Shown here: positions 50,997-58,177 of the stretch, piece after piece
How positions within the stretch are numbered: the first letter of the stretch is position 1
Layout of the letters: every line of letters starts with the position of its first letter
Assembly (NCBI GenBank): GCA_964235705.1
Contig: CAXSDP010000005.1
Location: 43,248-107,247 of the forward strand
Direction of reading: 5' to 3'
Source: RH-AL1 sp964235705
Lineage (GTDB): Bacteria > Pseudomonadota > Alphaproteobacteria > Rhizobiales > Beijerinckiaceae
DNA length: 64,000 bases
The notes under the pieces: generated by a model
Told to the model about the DNA's origin: nothing
Seen by the model: only the letters and a program-made list of their open reading frames with translations
Databases searched by the model: none
Position numbers and translations under genes: made by a program

Positions 50997-52010
50997 ATGG
51001 TCGCGGTAAGGTCCGCCGAGGCGGATCGTTTCATCAATCGCCCGCCATCCGGCCTCTTCCTCTACCTCGTGTTCGGCACCGACGCCGGGCTGGTGGCCGA
51101 GCGCATCCGCACCGTGCTCGTTCGCGCGGTCGACGATCCCAAGGACGCGTTCCAGCTCATCCGGCTCTCGGGTGACGAGGTCGCCTCCGATCCGCTCCGC
51201 CTCGCCGACGAGGCCAACAGCGTGCCGATGTTCGGCGGCCGCAAGGCGATCGGCATCGAAGCGACGGGCAAGTCGCTGTTGCCGGCGATCGAGCCCCTGC
51301 TCCGCAACCCGCCGCGCGACTGCGTCGTCGCGCTCGAGGCCGGCGCGCTGAAGCGCGACAACCCGCTGCGCAAGCTGTGCGAGAAGGACCGCGCCGCCGC
51401 CGCGATCGAGTGCCACCCCGATGGCCCGCGCGACGTCGCCCAGTTGATCGACAGCGAACTTGGCCAGCACGGCCTCACCATCGCCCCCGACGCCAAGGAA
51501 CTGCTCGCCTCGCTGCTGGGCGGCAACCGGCTCACCACCCGCTCGGAATTGGAGAAGCTCGCGACCTTCGCGCACGGCGAGGGCCGCGTCACCGTCGCCC
51601 ACGTCGAAGCCATCGTCGCCGACGCCTCCGCCCTGGTGCTCGACCACGCCGTCGACGGCGCCTTCAGGGGTGCCTTCAAGGCGGTGGAGACGACGACGGA
51701 GCGGGTCTTCCAGGAGAACGGGGACGTCAATGCCCTGCTCGGCTCGGCGCTGCGGCATGCCACGGCGCTGCATCGCGCCCGCATCGCGCTGGACACCGGC
51801 GGCCAAGGCGACGGCGGCTTCTACGGTCCGCGCCGGGCGTTGGCCGAGCAGCAGTTGAAGTTGTGGGACAGCGCGCGGCTCGCCAAGGCGATCACGGTGC
51901 TCGGCGAGGCGTCGGGCCGGGCGCGACGGGAGCCCCGGCTCGCGCAGGCCATCGCGGTGCGCGCGCTGTGGACGGTGGCGCTGGCCGCCCAGAAGCGGAC
52001 CGTCGGCTGA
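50997..52010 (+). CDS. holA: DNA polymerase III delta subunit
   Basis: A 337-residue clamp-loader subunit that opens the beta clamp. The N-terminus has LYLVFGTDAGLVAERI, the AAA+-like domain contains RNPPRDCVVALEAGALKRD, and LLGGNRLTTRSELEKLATFA is the diagnostic delta segment. The C-terminal collar helices include ALLGSALRHATALHR. The ATG is preceded by GGGAG at six bases. It is usually downstream of lptE, as here apart from the reversed DUF3455 gene. Confidence 0.93.
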   Translation: MVAVRSAEADRFINRPPSGLFLYLVFGTDAGLVAERIRTVLVRAVDDPKDAFQLIRLSGDEVASDPLRLADEANSVPMFGGRKAIGIEATGKSLLPAIEPLLRNPPRDCVVALEAGALKRDNPLRKLCEKDRAAAAIECHPDGPRDVAQLIDSELGQHGLTIAPDAKELLASLLGGNRLTTRSELEKLATFAHGEGRVTVAHVEAIVADASALVLDHAVDGAFRGAFKAVETTTERVFQENGDVNALLGSALRHATALHRARIALDTGGQGDGGFYGPRRALAEQQLKLWDSARLAKAITVLGEASGRARREPRLAQAIAVRALWTVALAAQKRTVG

Positions 52011-52036
52011 CGCGCCTCCAGCCCACGCCGAAAAGC

Positions 52037-52067
52037 AAAAAAAAAGCCGCCGGCCGAAGCCAGCGGC
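52037..52067 (-). terminator. Rho-independent terminator, leftward
   Basis: On the minus strand GCCGCTGGC and GCCGGCGGC pair (one mismatch) around a TTCG tetraloop, followed by nine T. The orientation cannot serve holA, whose 3' side lacks a T run. No leftward gene ends here, which is why a small RNA is suspected. Confidence 0.7.
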
Positions 52068-52141
52068 ATCAAGTCATGGGAGGAAACGCCCGAAAAAATC
52101 GGACTACGAAAGGGTCGCTTTCGATGTCCCCAAAGTAGTCC
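52037..52141 (-). ncRNA. Candidate leftward small RNA with anti-Shine-Dalgarno-like loop
   Basis: Read on the minus strand this segment gives a hairpin with arms GGACTAC (52141-52135) and GTAGTCC (52107-52101), nested CGAAAG/CTTTCG pairing and a following U6. An unpaired stretch containing CCTCCC (about 52084-52079) comes next. A terminal GC-rich hairpin followed by U9 closes it. This layout is typical of alphaproteobacterial trans-acting sRNAs that target ribosome-binding sites. No promoter is clear and the 5' end is a guess. It lies in the 326-bp spacer after holA, which holds no gene. Confidence 0.4.
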
Positions 52142-52336
52142 CTACCGACCGGCGGCAACAACGGCGTTTGTGACATGGCTGCCGTGCAGCGTCGTCAGAC
52201 CTACCACGCGGCCATGGCCATCCCACGCGGCTCGTTCCACGGAACCCCGGGATGACCGGCGGCCTTGCTCGCACGTGGACCGTTGGACCGGAGCGTCGAC
52301 GATCCGGACGAGCCGTCACCAACCCAGGATCCCTCG

Positions 52337-53044
52337 ATGACGAAGCCGCACGTGATCTGCCACATGACCAGCAGCGTCGACGGACGCGTCAAGACGAGGC
52401 GGTGGAGCCCGATCGAAGGCGCCAACCCGGTCGAGGCGGCCTACGAGGCGGTTCACGGGAAGCTCGGTGGCGACGCCTGGATCTGCGGACGCGTGACCAT
52501 GGCGGGCTACGCCACGGGGAAGGCTCCGCCGACCTACGACGGCCCGGCGATCCCCCGGGAAACCTACGTCGCCGAACGCGACGCCGCCGGTTACGCGATC
52601 GGGCTCGACGCCCACGCCCGGATGAACTGGGGCGAGCGCAACGACATCACCGGCGATCACGTCGTGATGGTGTTGACCGAACGGGTCGGCGACGCCCACT
52701 TGGCCGCGCTGCGCCGCGCCGGCGTGTCCTACATCTTCGGTGGCGAGGAGTCCCTCGACATCCCCCGCGTGGTCGGCACGTTGGCCGAGACGTTCGGTAT
52801 CAAGCGCCTGCTGGTGGAAGGTGGTGGCCGCATCAACGGATCGTTCCTGCGCGCCGGGCTGATCGACGAGCTCAGCCTGCTCCTGGCGCCGGCGGTCGAT
52901 GGCCTGATGGGGATCCCCGCCGTCTTCGACTACGAGGGCGCACCCGACGACGCCACCGCCAAGGGGTTCACGCTGGCGCTGCGGTCCTGTCAGCCGATGG
53001 ACGGCGGCATCGTGTGGCTGCGCTACGATGTCGGGCGGGCGTGA
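52337..53044 (+). CDS. RibD C-terminal/dihydrofolate reductase-fold protein
   Basis: A 235-residue protein of the RibD_C/DHFR superfamily. HMTSSVDGRVKTRRW at the start, GGDAWICGRVTMAGY, and LLVEGGGRINGSFLRAGLIDELSLLL near the C-terminus are the family landmarks for NADPH-dependent pyrimidine or pterin-like reductases. There is no deaminase domain, so it is not a complete RibD. The ATG was chosen at MTKPHVICHM. It is a single gene converging on tlpA. The true substrate is unknown. Confidence 0.85.
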   Translation: MTKPHVICHMTSSVDGRVKTRRWSPIEGANPVEAAYEAVHGKLGGDAWICGRVTMAGYATGKAPPTYDGPAIPRETYVAERDAAGYAIGLDAHARMNWGERNDITGDHVVMVLTERVGDAHLAALRRAGVSYIFGGEESLDIPRVVGTLAETFGIKRLLVEGGGRINGSFLRAGLIDELSLLLAPAVDGLMGIPAVFDYEGAPDDATAKGFTLALRSCQPMDGGIVWLRYDVGRA

Positions 53045-53059
53045 GGTCGCCTCCCGCGG

Positions 53060-53743
53060 TCATGTCCCGGACTGGCCGGGCGCCCTCGTTAGCTCGGCGA
53101 TGAGCGCCTCGGCCTCGGGCGAGTCCCATTGCGCGGGGCCGGCCATCGTTGCGATCTCGCAGCCGTCGCGACCGATCAGGATCGTCGTTGGCAGGCCCAC
53201 GATGGTCTGCCTGCCCTTGAGTTGTTGGAGGATACCGGCGGTGTGGTCGGCGTATGATGGCAAGCGGGAGCCGATCTCCTTGAGGAACGCGCGCGGCCGC
53301 TCCAGGCGCGCCGTGTCGATGTTGATCGGCACGACGGCGAACGCGGCGGACCCCAGCGCACCCTGTAGCTTGTCGAGGGCCGGCATCTCCTGCCGGCAAG
53401 GCACGCACCAAGTCGCCCACAGGTTGAGGAGGATCGTGCGGTCCTTGAACGCGCCCACCGTTGTTTCGTGGCCGTCAGCATCGTCGAAGGCGATCCCCGC
53501 GAGGTCGTTGGGCCGGGTGGCGAGGGCGAGCGCGGCCACCTCGCCGCGCACCAGGGGACCGACCGCGCCGGCGAGGTTGAGCGAACCGGCGCAGGCGCCG
53601 GTGTACGCGACGTGCTTGCCGTCGCCTCGCGCGATCTTGTATACGCCGAACGCTCCCATGGCCGCGAGGGCGACGCCCAGTGCGAGGACCGTCCGCTTGC
53701 GGCCGCGCGCGCCACCATCGGTTTCGGGGGAGATCTGGACCAT
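53060..53743 (-). CDS. tlpA: Membrane-anchored thiol:disulfide interchange protein TlpA
   Basis: A 227-residue periplasmic thioredoxin held by one N-terminal helix (residues 18-35). The active site WCVPC has Cys113 and Cys116, and the cis-proline is in VGLPTTILIG. An N-terminal CAGSLNLAGAVGPLVRGEVA with an extra cysteine is typical of rhizobial TlpA, which reduces the copper site of cytochrome oxidase assembly factors. The start was chosen where homology begins. It is divergent from argH with 27 bp between start codons, a known rhizobial arrangement. Confidence 0.88.
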   Translation of the reverse strand: MVQISPETDGGARGRKRTVLALGVALAAMGAFGVYKIARGDGKHVAYTGACAGSLNLAGAVGPLVRGEVAALALATRPNDLAGIAFDDADGHETTVGAFKDRTILLNLWATWCVPCRQEMPALDKLQGALGSAAFAVVPINIDTARLERPRAFLKEIGSRLPSYADHTAGILQQLKGRQTIVGLPTTILIGRDGCEIATMAGPAQWDSPEAEALIAELTRAPGQSGT

Positions 53744-53770
53744 GTGGCGCTTCTCGAAGGCTGGCGAGCG

Positions 53771-55159
53771 ATGAGCAATCAGATGTGGGGCGGCCGGTTC
53801 GCCAGCGGTCCCGACGCGATCATGGAGGAGATCAACGCCTCGATCGGCTTCGACAAGGCGTTGGCACCCCAGGATATCGCGGGATCGCTCGCCCACGTGG
53901 CGATGTTGGCCGACACGGGCATCGTGTCACGCGCCGATGCCGCCGCGATCACGGAGGGGCTAACCGCCATCCGTGGCGAAATCGAGAGCGGCGCCTTCAC
54001 CTTCGAGCGCTCGCTCGAGGACATCCACATGAACGTCGAGTCGCGGCTCGCGACCCTCGTTGGTGCCGCCGCCGGCCGCCTGCACACGGCGCGCTCCCGC
54101 AACGACCAAGTCGCCGTCGACTTCCGGCTATGGGTGCGCGACACGGTGGACGCGATCGGATCGCAGATCGGCGCGCTGCAGAAGGCTTTCGCGAGGCTGG
54201 CGCTGACCCACGCCGGCGACGTCATGCCGGGCTTCACCCACATGCAGAGCGCGCAGCCGGTCACCTTCGGCCACCACCTGCTGGCCTACGTGGAAATGCT
54301 GGCCCGCGACCGGGGGCGCTTCGCCAACGCCCGCACCCGGATGAACGAGTGCCCGCTCGGTGCCGCCGCGCTCGCCGGCACATCGTTCCCGATCGACCGC
54401 GCGGCGACGGCGCGGGCGCTCGGCTTCGACCGGCCGACCGCCAACTCGCTCGACAGCGTGTCGGACCGAGACTTCGCGCTGGAGGCGCTGGCGGCGGCGG
54501 CGATCTGCGCCACGCACCTGTCGCGCTTCGCCGAGGAGGTCGTGCTCTGGGCGACGCCGCAGTTTGGCTTCGCGACCCTGTCGGACAAGTTCTCGACCGG
54601 CTCCTCCATCATGCCGCAGAAGCGCAACCCGGACGCGGCCGAGCTGGTGCGCGGGAAGACCGGCCGCGTGATCGGCGCCCTCACCGGGTTGCTGGTGGTG
54701 ATGAAGGGCCTCCCGCTGGCCTATTCCAAGGACATGCAGGAGGACAAGGAGGGCACGTTCGACGCGTTGCGCACGCTCTCCCTGTGCTTGGCGGCGATGA
54801 CCGGCATGGTGGGTGACTTGCGGCCCGACACGCAGCGCATGGAGGCGGCGGCCGGCAGCGGCTTCGCCACCGCGACCGACCTCGCGGATTGGCTGGTGCG
54901 CGAGCTGGGCATGCCGTTCCGCGAGGCCCACCACGTCACGGGCCGGCTGGTCGCCCTTGCCGCGGCGCGCCGTGTCGGGTTGGAGGACCTGACGCCGCAG
55001 GAGATGCAGGGCGTGGAACCGCGCCTCACCGCGGCGGTGTACGACGTGTTGGGCGTGCATAAGTCGGTCGGCAGCCGCACCAGCCACGGCGGCACGGCGC
55101 CGGACAACGTGCGCGCCCAGGCCGAGCGCTGGTTGGCCGCCCTGGGCGACGTCGCGTGA
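53771..55159 (+). CDS. argH: Argininosuccinate lyase
   Basis: This 462-residue homotetrameric enzyme cleaves argininosuccinate to arginine and fumarate. The fumarase-superfamily signature GSSIMPQKRNPDAAELV is intact, with MWGGRFASGPDAIMEEIN at the N-terminus, HTARSRNDQVAVDFRLW and GFTHMQSAQPVTFGHHLLAY as the other active-site blocks. The C-terminus ends normally in RTSHGGTAPDNVRAQ. The stop overlaps the GTG of the VOC gene (GTGA), so argH leads a small operon with VOC and GST genes. Confidence 0.96.
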   Translation: MSNQMWGGRFASGPDAIMEEINASIGFDKALAPQDIAGSLAHVAMLADTGIVSRADAAAITEGLTAIRGEIESGAFTFERSLEDIHMNVESRLATLVGAAAGRLHTARSRNDQVAVDFRLWVRDTVDAIGSQIGALQKAFARLALTHAGDVMPGFTHMQSAQPVTFGHHLLAYVEMLARDRGRFANARTRMNECPLGAAALAGTSFPIDRAATARALGFDRPTANSLDSVSDRDFALEALAAAAICATHLSRFAEEVVLWATPQFGFATLSDKFSTGSSIMPQKRNPDAAELVRGKTGRVIGALTGLLVVMKGLPLAYSKDMQEDKEGTFDALRTLSLCLAAMTGMVGDLRPDTQRMEAAAGSGFATATDLADWLVRELGMPFREAHHVTGRLVALAAARRVGLEDLTPQEMQGVEPRLTAAVYDVLGVHKSVGSRTSHGGTAPDNVRAQAERWLAALGDVA

Positions 55160-55641
55160 GTGGACCAGGCGCGATCAAGCCCAGGCTGTTGGGGATAACC
55201 ACGTCACGCTGGAGATCGGCGACATCGAGGCGGCCCTCGCCTTCAACGGCGCGATTCTTCACCTTCACCCCGCGGGGCCGGGCGCCCGACCTCGCCTTCG
55301 TCGATCACGGCGACCAGTTCCTCGCCCTCGCCGAGGGTCTCGGCGAGGGGACGGGCGGAACGCCGACGCGCCATCTCGGCTTGGTGGTCGGCGATCGCGA
55401 GGCGGTCCGCCCGCTGGCCGAGGCGGCGGGGGCGACGATCCTGCCGTGTGGCGTCCTCGACTTCCTCGATCCGTGGGATAACCGCGTCGAGGTCGTCGAG
55501 CACGGCCAGGTGCGATTCACCAAGGCGGCGGCGGTGCTCGCGGCGATGCGGGTGGATGGCGGGAAGGACGAGAAGGCGGCCGGGCAGCTTCGCGACAAGG
55601 GCATGTCGGAAGGCGGCTGCCTCGAAACGGAGCGAAGGTGA
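55156..55641 (+). pseudogene. VOC (glyoxalase-fold) protein with two compensating frameshifts
   Basis: The frame is open throughout (161 residues), but residues 15-32 are nonsense. IKPRLLGI is in the frame of the GTG start. A base is missing after 55196, and from there the adjacent frame reads NHVTLEIGDIEAALAFNG. One base too many at about 55248-55253 returns to the first frame at RFFTFTPRGRAPDLAFVDHG. Joined, this is a normal VOC-domain start; the rest (LGLVVGDREAVRPLAEAAG, DPWDNRVEVVEH) is in frame to the stop. The damaged segment is the first beta strand and helix. It could be a decayed gene rescued by a second indel, or two sequencing errors. Confidence 0.8.
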
Positions 55642-56270
55642 TGGTGGAAGAACTCGTATTCTATACCAATCCGATGTCGCGCGGCCGGATCGTGCGATGG
55701 ATGCTCGAGGAAGTCGGACAGCCCTATCGAACCGAGATCCTCGATTACGAGGGGTCGATGAAGGCGCCGGCCTACCTCGCCATCAACCCGATGGGCAAGG
55801 TGCCGGCGCTGCGCCACGGATCGACCGTGGTGACGGAAGGGGCCGCCATCTGCGCCTACCTCGCCGATGCGTTCCCGGGCGCCGGTCTCGCGCCCGCCGC
55901 GAACGATCCGAAGCGGGGACCCTATTACCGCTGGCTGTTCTTCGCGGCGGGACCGTTCGAGGCGGCCGCCTCGAACCAGGCTTTGGGCGTGGTGGTCGAG
56001 CCGCAACGTCGACGAATGACCGGCTACGGGAGCTTGGGGGACGTGCTCGACGCGGTGGAAGGAACGCTGGAAGACCGGGCGTTCCTCGACGGCGCGGGCT
56101 TCTCGGCGGCCGACCTCTACCTGAGCTCCCAACTCACCTTCGGTATGACGTTCGGCATGATCGAGCGACGCCCCGCCTTCGTGCGCTACACGGAAGGGCT
56201 GAACGCCCGACCGGCGGCCGTGCGCGCCCGCGCCATCGATGACGCCCTGCTGCCCAAGCCGGCGGCCTGA
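55641..56270 (+). CDS. Glutathione S-transferase
   Basis: A 209-residue cytosolic GST. The N-terminal thioredoxin-fold domain has FYTNPMSRGRIVRWMLEE (glutathione site), NPMGKVPALRHG with the cis-proline, and TEGAAICAYLAD. The all-helical second domain follows, with GAGFSAADLYLSSQLTF as the N-capping box. The ATG overlaps the VOC stop by one base; a GTG just before is possible. It is third gene of argH-VOC-GST. The stop directly abuts the stop of convergent trmD. The substrate is unknown. Confidence 0.9.
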   Translation: MVEELVFYTNPMSRGRIVRWMLEEVGQPYRTEILDYEGSMKAPAYLAINPMGKVPALRHGSTVVTEGAAICAYLADAFPGAGLAPAANDPKRGPYYRWLFFAAGPFEAAASNQALGVVVEPQRRRMTGYGSLGDVLDAVEGTLEDRAFLDGAGFSAADLYLSSQLTFGMTFGMIERRPAFVRYTEGLNARPAAVRARAIDDALLPKPAA

Positions 56271-56954
56271 TCAGCGCTCCAACAGGTCCGGGCGGCGCTC
56301 GCGGGTGAGCGCCAGGCTTTCCGCCTCGCGCCACCGCGCGATCCTGCCGTGGTCGCCCGACAGCAGCACGTCGGGAATCGCCCTACCCTCGAAGTCGCGT
56401 GGCTTGGTGTATTGCGGATACTCGAGCCGGCCGTTCTCGAAGCTCTCGTCATCGCCGGACGCGTCGCGGCCCATGATGCCGGGCAGGAGCCGCACGCAGG
56501 CGTCGAGCAGGACCAGTGCGGCGACCTCGCCACCGGACAGGACGTAGTCGCCGACCGACACCTCCTCGAGGCCGCGCGCCGCGATCACCCGCTCGTCGAC
56601 ACCCTCGAACCGGCCGCATACGATCACCGCGCCGGCACCCGCGACGAGCGCGCGGACGCGGGCCTGCGTCAAGGGACCGCCGCGCGGCGACATCAGCAGG
56701 CGCGGGCGCGCGTCCCCGACCATCACCGTTGCGTCCAGGCTCGCGGCGACCACGTCGGCCCGCATCACCATGCCGGCTCCACCCCCCGCCGGCGTGTCGT
56801 CCACCGCGCGATGCCGTCCGAGGCCGTGGGCGCGGATGTCGTGGGTGGTCAAGCCCCATAGCCCCCTCGCGAGACCATCGCCTGCGAGGGAAAGGCCGAG
56901 CGGCCCCGGGAACATGGCCGGGAACAGGGTGAGGACGTCGGCGCGCCAGGTCAA
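56271..56954 (-). CDS. trmD: tRNA (guanine37-N1)-methyltransferase
   Basis: This 227-residue SPOUT enzyme methylates G37 of tRNAs reading CNN codons. The trefoil-knot SAM site is in VIVCGRFEGVDERVI and SVGDYVLSGGEVAALVL, and the C-terminal SFENGRLEYPQYTKPRDFEG is a TrmD hallmark. It is a little shorter than the usual 240-250. It is last in the leftward ffh-small protein-rpsP-rimM-trmD run. The rplS gene that normally follows trmD is not present here; a convergent GST gene occupies its place. Confidence 0.94.
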   Translation of the reverse strand: MTWRADVLTLFPAMFPGPLGLSLAGDGLARGLWGLTTHDIRAHGLGRHRAVDDTPAGGGAGMVMRADVVAASLDATVMVGDARPRLLMSPRGGPLTQARVRALVAGAGAVIVCGRFEGVDERVIAARGLEEVSVGDYVLSGGEVAALVLLDACVRLLPGIMGRDASGDDESFENGRLEYPQYTKPRDFEGRAIPDVLLSGDHGRIARWREAESLALTRERRPDLLER

Positions 56955-57008
56955 CGACGTCGCCCGCGTCGTGCGCGGGGGATTGTGGCGTCACAAGGGG
57001 GGGGCGGT

Positions 57009-57524
57009 TCAATCCGAGGCATCGTCCACCTCGACCGGCGGCACGACCGTGACACGACGACCGACCATGTCGATCACCGGCACCACGACTTTGATGAAAG
57101 GGAACAGCAGGCTTTCGCCGCCCGCCGCCGGGCGCACCTCGATCAGGTCACCACCGCCGTAATTCGGCACATCGACGATCGTGCCGAGCTTGACCCCGTC
57201 GAGCGTCACCGCCTCGAGGCCGACGAGGTCGGCGACGTAGAACTCCTCCTCGTCCGGCGGCGGCAGGGCCGACCGATCGAGGGTGAGTTCGACGTGGGTC
57301 AGGCGCTCGGCCGCGTCGCGGTCGGTGATCCCCTCGACGCGGGCCACGAGCAGGTTGTCCTTCACCGGGCGCAAGCCCTTCAGCGTGTAGGCGCGACCGT
57401 CCGAGCCGGCGAGTGGCCCGTAGGCGCCGATCGCCTTCGGGTCACCCGTGAAGCTCTGCAGGCGCACCTCGCCGCGAACGCCGTGCGCCGCGCCGAAGCG
57501 GCCGACCAGGATCCGGTCCGCCAT
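57009..57524 (-). CDS. rimM: Ribosome maturation factor RimM
   Basis: This 171-residue factor assists maturation of the 30S head through ribosomal protein S19. ILVGRFGAAHGVRGEVRLQS opens the RimM N-terminal barrel, and EEEFYVADLVGLEAVTLDG and LFPFIKVVVPVIDM belong to the C-terminal PRC-barrel. A GTG four codons upstream (57536) is an alternative start. It follows rpsP by 24 bp and precedes trmD by 54 bp. Confidence 0.93.
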   Translation of the reverse strand: MADRILVGRFGAAHGVRGEVRLQSFTGDPKAIGAYGPLAGSDGRAYTLKGLRPVKDNLLVARVEGITDRDAAERLTHVELTLDRSALPPPDEEEFYVADLVGLEAVTLDGVKLGTIVDVPNYGGGDLIEVRPAAGGESLLFPFIKVVVPVIDMVGRRVTVVPPVEVDDASD

Positions 57525-57548
57525 CCCGGAGGTCACGAGGACGCGGGC

Positions 57549-57911
57549 TTAGGCGGCCTCGCCCGGGGCGGCCTTGGCGGCGGCGGCGGCCTGCGCGGCG
57601 GCACGCTCCTGCGCCTTCTTCTTCGGCTGCCCCTTGACCGGGTTGTTGCGGGCCTCGCGGTGGCCGACGCCCACCGTCTCCAGCAGCCGGGCGACGCGAT
57701 CGGTCGGCTGGGCGCCCTTGGTGATCCAATCCTGCGCCTTGGCGGCGTTGAGGACGATGCGGTCGGCGCTGTCCTTGGCCTTCAGGGGATCGAAGGTGCC
57801 GAGCCGCTCGATGAAGCGGCCGTCGCGCGGCATGCGGGCGTCGGCGACGACGATGCGGTAGAACGGGCGCTTCTTGGCGCCGCCACGGGCCAGGCGAATT
57901 TTCAGGGACAT
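57549..57911 (-). CDS. rpsP: 30S ribosomal protein S16
   Basis: A 120-residue ribosomal protein. MSLKIRLARGGAKKRPFYRI and ERLGTFDPLKAKD are the S16 core. The Ala/Lys-rich C-terminal extension after residue 85 (QPKKKAQERAAAQAAAAAK) is usual in this group of bacteria. AGAGAGAGA just before the ATG is the ribosome site. It lies between the small coiled-coil gene and rimM. Confidence 0.95.
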   Translation of the reverse strand: MSLKIRLARGGAKKRPFYRIVVADARMPRDGRFIERLGTFDPLKAKDSADRIVLNAAKAQDWITKGAQPTDRVARLLETVGVGHREARNNPVKGQPKKKAQERAAAQAAAAAKAAPGEAA

Positions 57912-57953
57912 GTCGGTCTCTCTCTCTGTGGTGGTTTGTTTGAATCGAGCTCA

Positions 57954-58175
57954 TCAACCTTCGACGAGGTCGAGCCGCTTCTCGATGCGCGTCACACGCG
58001 TTTCAATCCGATCGAAGCGGATGGAATGCTCCGCAAGGGTCACGTGGATTTGCGCCACGTCGGTCTCGATGCGCCCGACCCGCATCGTCAAATCGTCCAA
58101 TCGGGTCTCGATACGATCGAGCTGACTGCGCATGTGGCGCAGGTGCTCCAAGACGAGGTTGTCGGTCTCCGCCAC
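57954..58175 (-). CDS. Small coiled-coil protein between ffh and rpsP
   Basis: A 73-residue acidic/basic protein with a clear heptad rhythm: DRIETRLDDLTMRVGRIETD, then IRFDRIETRVTRIEKRLD, the motif RIE-R recurring about every 7 or 14 residues. It is probably one long helix forming a dimer or trimer. The GTG start is three bases beyond the ffh stop and preceded by AGAGG, so translation is probably coupled to ffh. I do not recognise a named family, though similar small proteins are seen in related genomes. A role near the ribosome or SRP is suggested only by position. Confidence 0.75.
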   Translation of the reverse strand: MAETDNLVLEHLRHMRSQLDRIETRLDDLTMRVGRIETDVAQIHVTLAEHSIRFDRIETRVTRIEKRLDLVEG

Positions 58176-58177
58176 GG

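Noticed and set aside
52037..52067. Terminator for holA.
   Set aside because: The T run is on the minus strand only, so it cannot end a rightward transcript.
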